Shown piece by piece: positions 26,227 through 40,203 of a stretch of DNA of 61,655 nt (position 1 is its first letter; every line of letters starts with the position of its first letter). The DNA is taken from the NCBI GenBank assembly GCA_032718475.1, contig JAUCBJ010006190.1:1-61655 (forward strand). Reading direction: 5' to 3'. A model generated the notes under the pieces. It did not search any database. It saw nothing but the letters and a program-made list of their open reading frames with translations, and was not told the DNA's origin. The stretch is from Nemertoderma westbladi (Eukaryota; Xenacoelomorpha; Nemertodermatida; Nemertodermatidae). A program made the position numbers and the translations under genes.

Positions 26227-29200
26227 TGTGGATCTGGTTGCAGGTACAACGTAGACATACAAATAGGTAGATGGATCTGGATGCAGGGCAGGCACACGGA
26301 TACAACGTAGACATATAAATAGGTAGATGGAACTGGGTGCAGGGCAGGGCAGGCACACGGATACAACGTAGACATATAAATAGGTAGATGGATCTGGATG
26401 CAGGGCAGGCACACGGATACAACGTAGACATATAAATAGGTAGATGGAACTGGGTGCAGGGCAGGGCAGGCACACGGATACAACGTAGACATATAAATAG
26501 GTAGATGGATCTGGGTGCGGAGCAGGCACACGGGTACAACGTAGATACATAGATAGGTAGGTGGATCTGGGTGCGGAGCAGGGCAGGCACACGGGTACAA
26601 CGTAGATACATAGATAGGTAGGTGGATCTGGGTGCGGAGCAGGGCAGGCATACGGGTACAACGTAGATACATAGATAGGTAGGTGGATCTGGGGGCGGGG
26701 CAGGGCAGGCACACGGGTACAACGTAGATACATAGATAGGTAGGTGGATCTGGGTGCAGGACAGGGCAGGCACACGGGTACAACGTAGATACATAGATAG
26801 GTAGGTGGATCTGGGGGCGGGGCAGGGCAGGCATACGGGTACAACGTAGATACATAGATAGGTAGGTGGATCTGGGTGCGGGGCAGGGGCACGGGTACAA
26901 CGTAGATACATAGATAGGTAGGTGGATCTGGGTGCGGAGCAGGGCAGGCATACGGGTACAACGTAGATACATAGATAGGTAGGTGGATCTGGGGGCGGGG
27001 CAGGGCAGGCACACGGGTACAACGTAGATACATAGATAGGTAGGTGGATCTGGGTGCGGAGCAGGGCAGGCACACGGGTACAACGTAGATACATAGATAG
27101 GTAGGTGGATCTGGGTGCGGGGCAGGGCAGGCACACGGGTACAACGTAGATACATAGATAGGTAGGTGGATCTGGGTGCGGAGCAGGGCAGGCACACGGA
27201 TACAACGTAGATACATAGATAGGTAGGTGGATCTGGGTGCGGGGCAGGGCAGGCACACGGGTACAACGTAGATACATAGATAGGTAGGTGGATCTGGGTG
27301 CGGAGCAGGGCAGGCATACGGGTACAACGTAGATACATAGATAGGTAGGTGGATCTGGGTGCGGAGCAGGGCAGGCATACGGGTACAACGTAGATACATA
27401 GATAGGTAGGTGGATCTGGGTGCGGGGCGGGGCAGGCACACGGATACAACGTAGATACATAGATAGGTAGGTGGATCTGGGTGCGGAGCAGGGCAGGCAC
27501 ACGGGTACAACGTAGATACATAGATAGGTAGGTGGATCTGGGTGCGGGGCGGGGCAGGCACACGGGTACAACGTAGATACATAGATAGGTAGGTGGATCT
27601 GGGTGCGGGGCGGGGCAGGCACACGGATACAACGTAGATACATAGATAGGTAGGTGGATCTGGGTGCGGAGCAGGGCAGGCACACGGGTACAACGTAGAT
27701 ACATAGATAGGTAGGTGGATCTGGGTGCGGGGCGGGGCAGGCACACGGGTACAACGTAGATACATAGATAGGTAGGTGGATCTGGGTGCGGAGCAGGGCA
27801 GGCATACGGGTACAACGTAGATACATAGATAGGTAGGTGGATCTGGGTGCGGGGCGGGGCAGGCACACGGGTACAACGTAGATACATAGATAGGTAGGTG
27901 GATCTGGGTGCGGAGCAGGGCAGGCACACGGGTACAACGTAGATACATAGATAGGTAGGTGGATCTGGGTGCGGAGCAGGGCAGGCACACGGGTACAACG
28001 TAGATACATAGATAGGTAGGTGGATCTGGGTGCGGAGCAGGGCAGGCACACGGGTACAACGTAGATACATAGATAGGTAGGTGGATCTGGGTGCGGAGCA
28101 GGGCAGGCACACGGGTACAACGTAGATACATAGATAGGTAGGTGGATCTGGGTGCGGGGCGGGGCAGGCACACGGGTACAACGTAGATACATAGATAGGT
28201 AGGTGGATCTGGGTGCGGAGCAGGGCAGGCATACGGGTACAACGTAGATACATAGATAGGTAGGTGGATCTGGGTGCGGGGCGGGGCAGGCACACGGGTA
28301 CAACGTAGATACATAGATAGGTAGGTGGATCTGGGTGCGGGGCGGGGCAGGCACACGGATACAACGTAGATACATAGATAGGTAGGTGGATCTGGGTGCG
28401 GAGCAGGGCAGGCACACGGGTACAACGTAGATACATAGATAGGTAGGTGGATCTGGGTGCGGGGCGGGGCAGGCACACGGGTACAACGTAGATACATAGA
28501 TAGGTAGGTGGATCTGGGTGCGGAGCAGGGCAGGCATACGGGTACAACGTAGATACATAGATAGGTAGGTGGATCTGGGTGCGGGGCGGGGCAGGCACAC
28601 GGGTACAACGTAGATACATAGATAGGTAGGTGGATCTGGGTGCGGGGCGGGGCAGGCACACGGGTACAACGTAGATACATAGATAGGTAGGTGGATCTGG
28701 GTGCGGGGCGGGGCAGGCACACGGATACAACGTAGATACATAGATAGGTAGGTGGATCTGGGTGCGGAGCAGGGCAGGCACACGGGTACAACGTAGATAC
28801 ATAGATAGGTAGGTGGATCTGGGTGCGGGGCGGGGCAGGCACACGGGTACAACGTAGATACATAGATAGGTAGGTGGATCTGGGTGCGGAGCAGGGCAGG
28901 CATACGGGTACAACGTAGATACATAGATAGGTAGGTGGATCTGGGTGCGGGGCGGGGCAGGCACACGGGTACAACGTAGATACATAGATAGGTAGGTGGA
29001 TCTGGGTGCGGAGCAGGGCAGGCACACGGGTACAACGTAGATACATAGATAGGTAGGTGGATCTGGGTGCGGAGCAGGGCAGGCACACGGGTACAACGTA
29101 GATACATAGATAGGTAGGTGGATCTGGGTGCGGAGCAGGGCAGGCACACGGGTACAACGTAGATACATAGATAGGTAGGTGGATCTGGGTGCGGGGCGGG

Positions 29201-32200
29201 GCAGGCACACGGGTACAACGTAGATACATAGATAGGTAGGTGGATCTGGGTGCGGAGCAGGGCAGGCACACGGGTACAACGTAGATACATAGATAGGTAG
29301 GTGGATCTGGGTGCGGGGGCAGGCACACGGGTACAACGTAGATACATAGATAGGTAGGTGGATCTGGGTGCAGGAGCAGGGCAGGCACACGGGTACAACG
29401 TAGATACATAGATAGGTAGGTGGATCTGGGTGCGGAGCAGGGCAGGCAAACGGGTACAACGTAGATACATAGATAGGTAGGTGGATCTGGGTGCGGGGCG
29501 GGGCAGGCACACGGGTACAACGTAGATACATAGATAGGTAGGTGGATCTGGGTGCGGGGCGGGGCAGGCACACGGGTACAACGTAGATACATAGATAGGT
29601 AGGTGGATCTGGGTGCGGAGCAGGGCAGGCACACGGGTACAACGTAGATACATAGATAGGTAGGTGGATCTGGGTGCGGGGCGGGGCAGGCACACGGGTA
29701 CAACGTAGATACATAGATAGGTAGGTGGATCTGGGTGCGGAGCAGGGCAGGCATACGGGTACAACGTAGATACATAGATAGGTAGGTGGATCTGGGTGCG
29801 GGGCGGGGCAGGCACACGGGTACAACGTAGATACATAGATAGGTAGGTGGATCTGGGTGCGGGGCGGGGCAGGCACACGGATACAACGTAGATACATAGA
29901 TAGGTAGGTGGATCTGGGTGCGGAGCAGGGCAGGCACACGGGTACAACGTAGATACATAGATAGGTAGGTGGATCTGGGTGCGGGGCGGGGCAGGCACAC
30001 GGGTACAACGTAGATACATAGATAGGTAGGTGGATCTGGGTGCGGAGCAGGGCAGGCATACGGGTACAACGTAGATACATAGATAGGTAGGTGGATCTGG
30101 GTGCGGTGCGGGGCAGGCACACGGGTACAACGTAGATACATAGATAGGTAGGTGGATCTGGGTGCGGGGCGGGGCAGGCACACGGGTACAACGTAGATAC
30201 ATAGATAGGTAGGTGGATCTGGGTGCGGGGCGGGGCAGGCACACGGATACAACGTAGATACATAGATAGGTAGGTGGATCTGGGTGCGGAGCAGGGCAGG
30301 CACACGGGTACAACGTAGATACATAGATAGGTAGGTGGATCTGGGTGCGGGGCGGGGCAGGCACACGGGTACAACGTAGATACATAGATAGGTAGGTGGA
30401 TCTGGGTGCGGAGCAGGGCAGGCATACGGGTACAACGTAGATACATAGATAGGTAGGTGGATCTGGGTGCGGGGCGGGGCAGGCACACGGGTACAACGTA
30501 GATACATAGATAGGTAGGTGGATCTGGGTGCGGAGCAGGGCAGGCACACGGGTACAACGTAGATACATAGATAGGTAGGTGGATCTGGGTGCGGAGCAGG
30601 GCAGGCACACGGGTACAACGTAGATACATAGATAGGTAGGTGGATCTGGGTGCGGAGCAGGGCAGGCACACGGGTACAACGTAGATACATAGATAGGTAG
30701 GTGGATCTGGGTGCGGGGCGGGGCAGGCACACGGGTACAACGTAGATACATAGATAGGTAGGTGGATCTGGGTGCGGAGCAGGGCAGGCACACGGGTACA
30801 ACGTAGATACATAGATAGGTAGGTGGATCTGGGTGCGGGCGGGCAGGCACACGGGTACAACGTAGATACATAGATAGGTAGGTGGATCTGGGTGCAGGGC
30901 AGGGCAGGCACACGGGTACAACGTAGATACATAGATAGGTAGGTGGATCTGGGTGCGGAGCAGGGCAGGCACACGGGTACAACGTAGATACATAGATAGG
31001 TAGGTGGATCTGGGTGCGGGGCGGGGCAGGCACACGGGTACAACGTAGATACATAGATAGGTAGGTGGATCTGGGTGCGGGGCGGGGCAGGCACACGGGT
31101 ACAACGTAGATACATAGATAGGTAGGTGGATCTGGGTGCGGGGCGGGGCAGGCACACGGGTACAACGTAGATACATAGATAGGTAGGTGGATCTGGGTGC
31201 GGAGCAGGGCAGGCACACGGGTACAACGTAGATACATAGATAGGTAGGTGGATCTGGGTGCGGGGCGGGGCAGGCACACGGGTACAACGTAGATACATAG
31301 ATAGGTAGGTGGATCTGGGTGCAGGACAGGGCAGGCACACGGGTACAACGTAGATACATAGATAGGTAGGTGGATCTGGGTGCGGGGGCAGGCACACGGG
31401 TACAACGTAGATACATAGATAGGTAGGTGGATCTGGGTGCAGGACAGGGCAGGCACACGGGTACAACGTAGATACATAGATAGGTAGGTGGATCTGGGTG
31501 CGGAGCAGGGCAGGCACACGGGTACAACGTAGATACATAGATAGGTAGGTGGATCTGGGTGCGGGGCGGGGCAGGCACACGGGTACAACGTAGATACATA
31601 GATAGGTAGGTGGATCTGGGTGCGGGGCAGGGCAGGCACACGGGTACAACGTAGATACATAGATAGGTAGGTGGATCTGGGTGCGGGGCAGGGCAGGCAC
31701 ACGGGTACAACGTAGATACATAGATAGGTAGGTGGATCTGGGTGCGGAGCAGGGCAGGCACACGGGTACAACGTAGATACATAGATAGGTAGGTGGATCT
31801 GGGTGCGGGCAGGGCAGGCACACGGGTACAACGTAGATACATAGATAGGTAGGTGGATCTGGGTGCGGACAGGGCAGGCACACGGGTACAACGTAGATAC
31901 ATAGATAGGTAGGTGGATCTGGGTGCGGGGCAGGGCAGGCACACGGGTACAACGTAGATACATAGATAGGTAGGTGGATCTGGGTGCGGGGCGGGGCAGG
32001 CACACGGGTACAACGTAGATACATAGATAGGTAGGTGGATCTGGGTGCAGGACAGGGCAGGCACACGGGTACAACGTAGATACATAGATAGGTAGGTGGA
32101 TCTGGGTGCGGAGCAGGGCAGGCACACGGGTACAACGTAGATACATAGATAGGTAGGTGGATCTGGGTGCGGGGCGGGGCAGGCACACGGGTACAACGTA

Positions 32201-35200
32201 GATACATAGATAGGTAGGTGGATCTGGGTGCGGAGCAGGGCAGGCACACGGGTACAACGTAGATACATAGATAGGTAGGTGGATCTGGGTGCAGGACAGG
32301 GCAGGCACACGGGTACAACGTAGATACATAGATAGGTAGGTGGATCTGGGTGCGGGGCAGGGCAGGCACACGGGTACAACGTAGATACATAGATAGGTAG
32401 GTGGATCTGGGTGCGGCAGGGCAGGCACACGGGTACAACGTAGATACATAGATAGGTAGGTGGATCTGGGTGCAGGACAGGGCAGGCACACGGGTACAAC
32501 GTAGATACATAGATAGGTAGGTGGATCTGGGTGCAGGACAGGGCAGGCACACGGGTACAACGTAGATACATAGATAGGTAGGTGGATCTGGGTGCAGGGC
32601 AGGGCAGGCACACGGGTACAACGTAGATACATAGATAGGTAGGTGGATCTGGGTGCGGAGCAGGGCAGGCACACGGGTACAACGTAGATACATAGATAGG
32701 TAGGTGGATCTGGGTGCGGGGCAGGGCAGGCACACGGGTACAACGTAGATACATAGATAGGTAGGTGGATCTGGGTGCGGGGCAGGGCAGGCACACGGGT
32801 ACAACGTAGATACATAGATAGGTAGGTGGATCTGGGTGCGGGCGGGCAGGCACACGGGTACAACGTAGATACATAGATAGGTAGGTGGATCTGGGTGCGG
32901 GGCAGGGCAGGCACACGGGTACAACGTAGATACATAGATAGGTAGGTGGATCTGGGTGCGGGCAGGGCAGGCACACGGGTACAACGTAGATACATAGATA
33001 GGTAGGTGGATCTGGGTGCGGGGCAGGGCAGGCACACGGGTACAACGTAGATACATAGATAGGTAGGTGGATCTGGGTGCGGGGCGGGGCAGGCACACGG
33101 GTACAACGTAGATACATAGATAGGTAGGTGGATCTGGGGGCGGGGCAGGGCAGGCACACGGGTACAACGTAGATACATAGATAGGTAGGTGGATCTGGGT
33201 GCGGGGCAGGGCAGGCACACGGGTACAACGTAGATACATAGATAGGTAGGTGGATCTGGGTGCGGAGCAGGGCAGGCATACGGGTACAACGTAGATACAT
33301 AGATAGGTAGGTGGATCTGGGTGCGGGGCAGGGCAGGCACACGGGTACAACGTAGATACATAGATAGGTAGGTGGATCTGGGTGCGGAGCAGGGCAGGCA
33401 CACGGGTACAACGTAGATACATAGATAGGTAGGTGGATCTGGGTGCGGGGCAGGGCAGGCACACGGGTACAACGTAGATACATAGATAGGTAGGTGGATC
33501 TGGGTGCGGGGCGGGGCAGGCACACGGGTACAACGTAGATACATAGATAGGTAGGTGGATCTGGGTGCGGAGCAGGGCAGGCACACGGGTACAACGTAGA
33601 TACATAGATAGGTAGGTGGATCTGGGTGCGGGGCGGGCAGGCACACGGGTACAACGTAGATACATAGATAGGTAGGTGGATCTGGGTGCGGAGCAGGGCA
33701 GGCACACGGGTACAACGTAGATACATAGATAGGTAGGTGGATCTGGGTGCGGAGCAGGGCAGGCACACGGGTACAACGTAGATACATAGATAGGTAGGTG
33801 GATCTGGGTGCGGGGCAGGGCAGGCACACGGGTACAACGTAGATACATAGATAGGTAGGTGGATCTGGGTGCGGGGCAGGGCAGGCACACGGGTACAACG
33901 TAGATACATAGATAGGTAGGTGGATCTGGGTGCGGAGCAGGGCAGGCACACGGGTACAACGTAGATACATAGATAGGTAGGTGGATCTGGGTGCGGGGCG
34001 GGGCAGGCACACGGGTACAACGTAGATACATAGATAGGTAGGTGGATCTGGGTGCGGAGCAGGGCAGGCACACGGGTACAACGTAGATACATAGATAGGT
34101 AGGTGGATCTGGGTGCGGGGCGGGGCAGGCACACGGGTACAACGTAGATACATAGATAGGTAGGTGGATCTGGGTGCGGGGCGGGGCAGGCACACGGGTA
34201 CAACGTAGATACATAGATAGGTAGGTGGATCTGGGTGCGGAGCAGGGCAGGCACACGGGTACAACGTAGATACATAGATAGGTAGGTGGATCTGGGTGCG
34301 GGGCGGGGCAGGCACACGGGTACAACGTAGATACATAGATAGGTAGGTGGATCTGGGTGCGGAGCAGGGCAGGCACACGGGTACAACGTAGATACATAGA
34401 TAGGTAGGTGGATCTGGGTGCGGGCGGGGCAGGCACACGGGTACAACGTAGATACATAGATAGGTAGGTGGATCTGGGTGCGGGGCGGGGCAGGCACACG
34501 GGTACAACGTAGATACATAGATAGGTAGGTGGATCTGGGTGCGGGGCAGGGCAGGCACACGGGTACAACGTAGATACATAGATAGGTAGGTGGATCTGGG
34601 TGCGGAGCAGGGCAGGCACACGGGTACAACGTAGATACATAGATAGGTAGGTGGATCTGGGTGCGGGGCGGGGCAGGCACACGGGTACAACGTAGATACA
34701 TAGATAGGTAGGTGGATCTGGGTGCGGAGCAGGGCAGGCACACGGGTACAACGTAGATACATAGATAGGTAGGTGGATCTGGGTGCGGGGCGGGGCAGGC
34801 ACACGGGTACAACGTAGATACATAGATAGGTAGGTGGATCTGGGTGCGGAGCAGGGCAGGCACACGGGTACAACGTAGATACATAGATAGGTAGGTGGAT
34901 CTGGGTGCGGAGCAGGGCAGGCACACGGGTACAACGTAGATACATAGATAGGTAGGTGGATCTGGGTGCGGAGCAGGGCAGGCACACGGGTACAACGTAG
35001 ATACATAGATAGGTAGGTGGATCTGGGTGCGGGGCGGGGCAGGCACACGGGTACAACGTAGATACATAGATAGGTAGGTGGATCTGGGTGCGGAGCAGGG
35101 CAGGCACACGGGTACAACGTAGATACATAGATAGGTAGGTGGATCTGGGTGCGGGGCGGGCAGGCACACGGGTACAACGTAGATACATAGATAGGTAGGT

Positions 35201-38200
35201 GGATCTGGGTGCAGGACAGGGCAGGCACACGGGTACAACGTAGATACATAGATAGGTAGGTGGATCTGGGTGCGGAGCAGGGCAGGCAAACGGGTACAAC
35301 GTAGATACATAGATAGGTAGGTGGATCTGGGTGCGGGGCGGGGCAGGCACACGGGTACAACGTAGATACATAGATAGGTAGGTGGATCTGGGTGCGGGGC
35401 GGGGCAGGCACACGGGTACAACGTAGATACATAGATAGGTAGGTGGATCTGGGTGCGGGGCGGGGCAGGCACACGGGTACAACGTAGATACATAGATAGG
35501 TAGGTGGATCTGGGTGCGGAGCAGGGCAGGCACACGGGTACAACGTAGATACATAGATAGGTAGGTGGATCTGGGTGCGGGGCGGGGCAGGCACACGGGT
35601 ACAACGTAGATACATAGATAGGTAGGTGGATCTGGGTGCGGAGCAGGGCAGGCACACGGGTACAACGTAGATACATAGATAGGTAGGTGGATCTGGGTGC
35701 GGCGGGCAGGCACACGGGTACAACGTAGATACATAGATAGGTAGGTGGATCTGGGTGCAGGGCAGGGCAGGCACACGGGTACAACGTAGATACATAGATA
35801 GGTAGGTGGATCTGGGTGCGGAGCAGGGCAGGCACACGGGTACAACGTAGATACATAGATAGGTAGGTGGATCTGGGTGCGGGGCGGGGCAGGCACACGG
35901 GTACAACGTAGATACATAGATAGGTAGGTGGATCTGGGTGCGGGGCGGGGCAGGCACACGGGTACAACGTAGATACATAGATAGGTAGGTGGATCTGGGT
36001 GCGGGGCGGGGCAGGCACACGGGTACAACGTAGATACATAGATAGGTAGGTGGATCTGGGTGCGGAGCAGGGCAGGCACACGGGTACAACGTAGATACAT
36101 AGATAGGTAGGTGGATCTGGGTGCGGGGCGGGGCAGGCACACGGGTACAACGTAGATACATAGATAGGTAGGTGGATCTGGGTGCAGGACAGGGCAGGCA
36201 CACGGGTACAACGTAGATACATAGATAGGTAGGTGGATCTGGGTGCGGAGCAGGGCAGGCACACGGGTACAACGTAGATACATAGATAGGTAGGTGGATC
36301 TGGGTGCGGGGCGGGGCAGGCACACGGGTACAACGTAGATACATAGATAGGTAGGTGGATCTGGGTGCAGGACAGGGCAGGCACACGGATACAACGTAGA
36401 TACATAGATAGGTAGGTGGATCTGGGTGCGGAGCAGGGCAGGCACACGGGTACAACGTAGATACATAGATAGGTAGGTGGATCTGGGTGCGGGGCGGGGC
36501 AGGCACACGGGTACAACGTAGATACATAGATAGGTAGGTGGATCTGGGTGCGGAGCAGGGCAGGCACACCGGTACAACGTAGATACATAGATAGGTAGGT
36601 GGATCTGGGTGCAGGACAGGGCAGGCACACGGGTACAACGTAGATACATAGATAGGTAGGTGGATGTGGGTGCGGGGCGGGGCAGTCACACGGGTACAAC
36701 GTAGATACATAGATAGGTAGGTGGATCTGGGTGCGGGGCAGGCACACGGGTACAACGTAGATACATAGATAGGTAGGTGGATCTGGGTGCAGGACAGGGC
36801 AGGCACACGGGTACAACGTAGATACATAGATAGGTAGGTGGATCTGGGTGCAGGACAGGGCAGGCACACGGGTACAACGTAGATACATAGATAGGTAGGT
36901 GGATCTGGGTGCAGGACAGGGCAGGCACACGGGTACAACGTAGATACATAGATAGGTAGGTGGATCTGGGTGCGGAGCAGGGCAGGCACACGGGTACAAC
37001 GTAGATACATAGATAGGTAGGTGGATCTGGGTGCGGGGCAGGGCAGGCACACGGGTACAACGCAGATACATAGATAGGTAGGTGGATCTGGGGGCGGGGC
37101 AGGACAGGCACACGGGTACAACGTAGATACATAGATAGGTAGGTGGATCTGGGTGCGGGGCAGGCACACGGGTACAACGTAGATACATAGATAGGTAGGT
37201 GGATCTGGGTGCGGGGCAGGGCAGGCACACGGGTACAACGTAGATACATAGATAGGTAGGTGGATCTGGGTGCGGGGCAGGCACACGGGTACAACGTAGA
37301 TACATAGATAGGTAGGTGGATCTGGGTGCGGGGCAGGGCAGGCACACGGGTACAACGTAGATACATAGATAGGTAGGTGGATCTGGGTGCGGGGCGGGGC
37401 AGGCACACGGGTACAACGTAGATACATAGATAGGTAGGTGGATCTGGGGGCGGGGCAGGGCAGGCATACGGGTACAACGTAGATACATAGATAGGTAGGT
37501 GGATCTGGGTGCGGGGCAGGGGCACGGGTACAACGTAGATACATAGATAGGTAGGTGGATCTGGGTGCGGAGCAGGGCAGGCATACGGGTACAACGTAGA
37601 TACATAGATAGGTAGGTGGATCTGGGGGCGGGGCAGGGCAGGCACACGGGTACAACGTAGATACATAGATAGGTAGGTGGATCTGGGTGCGGAGCAGGGC
37701 AGGCACACGGGTACAACGTAGATACATAGATAGGTAGGTGGATCTGGGTGCGGGGCAGGGGCACGGGTACAACGTAGATACATAGATAGGTAGGTGGATC
37801 TGGGTGCGGGGCGGGGCAGGCACACGGGTACAACGTAGATACATAGATAGGTAGGTGGATCTGGGTGCGGAGCAGGGCAGGCACACGGGTACAACGTAGA
37901 TACATAGATAGGTAGGTGGATCTGGGTGCGGGGCAGGGCAGGCACACGGGTACAACGTAGATACATAGATAGGTAGGTGGATCTGGGTGCGGAGCAGGGC
38001 AGGCACACGGGTACAACGTAGATACATAGATAGGTAGGTGGATCTGGGGGCGGGGCAGGGCAGGCACACGGGTACAACGTAGATACATAGATAGGTAGGT
38101 GGATCTGGGTGCGGAGCAGGGCAGGCACACGGGTACAACGTAGATACATAGATAGGTAGGTGGATCTGGGTGCGGGGCAGGGGCACGGGTACAACGTAGA

Positions 38201-38340
38201 TACATAGATAGGTAGGTGGATCTGGGTGCGGGGCGGGGCAGGCACACGGGTACAACGTAGATACATAGATAGGTAGGTGGATCTGGGTGCGGAGCAGGGC
38301 AGGCACACGGGTACAACGTAGATACATAGATAGGTAGGTG
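26227..38340. repeat. 61-bp minisatellite array
   Basis: About 198 units. The 61-bp unit holds ggatctgggtgcggggcggg, gcaggcacacgggtacaacg and tagatacatagataggtagg. A main alternative replaces ggggcgggg with ggagcaggg. The first units (26227-26520) are divergent (gacatataaataggtagatg), as expected at an array edge. The unit has no stop in any minus-strand frame, so because 61 is not a multiple of three every frame stays open through indels. That explains overlapping minus-strand frames of more than 3,400 to 4,100 codons. Confidence 0.97.
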
Positions 38341-38767
38341 CCATAGCATAGGGCAGAGGTACATATAATAAGGTACAGAGGGTACGTGACAAGTCCATAG
38401 GAACTTCTCATTCTAACAATATTAACCATTTTAACACTATTGGGGGAAATTATTTCGAGATATGGAATAGAACATAAAAACGTAAGTGTTTTACGAGAAT
38501 CATAGAAGATGAATAGAGTAGATAAATACATGGATGGTAGATAAACCTTGGGTTAGGATTGCTGGATCAGTCAGGCGCGGGTTATATGTAATAATCTACA
38601 GCAGCGGTGGGGGATAAAGGAAAGAAAACAAAGCGGCTTTCATAAAAGATAGTAGTATGAATTATATATTATTACGTTTGAATGTTATACTATAAAAAAA
38701 ATCAAAGGGTACACAAGTAATAAAAATGTAAATAAATAATTTGTCCAGAAACCTTTTCAGCGAAGCC
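38341..38767. other. single-copy spacer, nothing recognised
   Basis: AT-rich unique sequence between the 61-bp and 39-bp arrays. Confidence 0.6.
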
Positions 38768-39822
38768 ATTATTGCTCGGGTATTTTTTCCGCTACAGTTT
38801 AGCTCTGTTATTGCTCGGGTATTTTCTCCCCTACAGTTTAGCTCTGTTATTGCTCGGGTATTTTTTCCCCTACAGTTTAGCTCTGTTATTGCTCGGGTAT
38901 TTTTTCCCCTACAGTTTAGCTCTGTTATTGCTCGGGTATTTTTTCCCCTACAGTTTAGCTCTGTTATTGCTCGGGTATTTTTTCCCCTACAGTTTAGCTC
39001 TGTTATTGCTCGGGTATTTTTTCCCCTACAGTTTAGCTCTGTTATTGCTCGGGTATTTTTTCCCCTACAGTTTAGCTCTGTTATTGCTCGGGTATTTTTT
39101 CCACTGCAGTTTAGCTCTGTTATTGCTCGGGTATTTTTTCCCCTGCAGTTTAGCTCTGTTATTGCTCGGGTATTTTTTCCCCTACAGTTTAGCTCTGTTA
39201 TTGCTCGCGTATTGTTTCCCCTACAGTTTAGCTCTGTTATTGCTCGGGTATTTTTTCCCCTACAGTTTAGCTCTGTTATTGCTCGGGTATTTTTTCCCCT
39301 ACAGTTTAGCTCTGTTATTGCTCGGGTATTTTTTCCCCTACAGTTTAGCTCTGTTATTGCTCGGGTATTTTTTCCCCTACAGTTTAGCTCTGTTATTGCT
39401 CGGGTATTTTTTCCCCTACAGTTTAGCTCTGTTATTGCTCGGGTATTTTTTCCACTGCAGTTTAGCTCTGTTATTGTTCGGGTATTTTTTCCCCTACAGT
39501 TTAGCTCTGTTATTGCTCGGGTATTTTTTCCCCTACAGTTTAGCTCTGTTATTGCTCGGGTATTTTTTCCCCTACAGTTTAGCTCTGTTATTGCTCGGGT
39601 ATTTTTTCCCCTACAGTTTAGCTCTGTTATTGCTCGGGTATTTTTTCCCCTACAGTTTAGTTCTGTTATTGCTCGGGTATTTTTTCCCCTACAGTTTAGC
39701 TCTGTTATTGCTCGGGTATTTTTTCCCCTACAGTTTAGCTCTGTTATTGCTCGGGTATTTTTTCCCCTACAGTTTAGCTCTGTTATTGCTCGGGTATTAT
39801 TTCCCCTACAGTTTAGCTCTGT
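38768..39822. repeat. 39-bp minisatellite array
   Basis: About 27 units containing attgctcgggtattttttcc and cctacagtttagctctgtt. It is highly homogeneous. The variant ccactgcag occurs at 39101 and 39452, nine units (351 bp) apart. Thirteen-residue repeats in two plus-strand frames are by-products. Confidence 0.97.
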
Positions 39823-40203
39823 CGTTTAATTTTTCGCGTAGATTAAACTGCTTGGGGGATATTTGTGCAAACATTTTCTAGTGACCACATCAGTAAATGA
39901 TAAAAGAGCACTATTATATACAAATTCCTTAAATGTAATTAAAATATAGGCCTAATGTGATTGTAATGGAATTATAATAAAGAATAAACATTGAAAGATT
40001 ATTATATTTAATTATTATTATTAATAATTATTATTATTAATATTATTATTAATAAGATATTATAAATTGTTATATTTTATTATATTTTTATTATTGTTAA
40101 CCACAAAAGATTTCTAAGCCCCACCACGAAAGATCTTCCTCAATAAACCCATCCATTTGCAGTTAAGTGTAAAACCCTGGGTTCAATTACAGCATGACAA
40201 ATT
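39823..40203. other. AT-rich spacer with imperfect ATT repeat
   Basis: Unique sequence with an imperfect att/aat tract at about 39998-40100. The 3' end contains ctgggttcaattac at about 40178, loosely box B-like. Confidence 0.55.

Noticed and set aside
26071-38531. Giant minus-strand proteins of more than 4,000 residues
   Set aside because: Three overlapping frames are open at once because the 61-bp unit lacks stops in all minus-strand frames. The peptides have no domain and rotate frame at every indel. This is a property of the repeat, not selection.
38741-39881. Plus-strand 13-residue repeat proteins (IARVFFPLQFSSV and LLLGYFFPYSLAL)
   Set aside because: Two frames of the same 39-bp array are equally open, with no supporting start context or domain.
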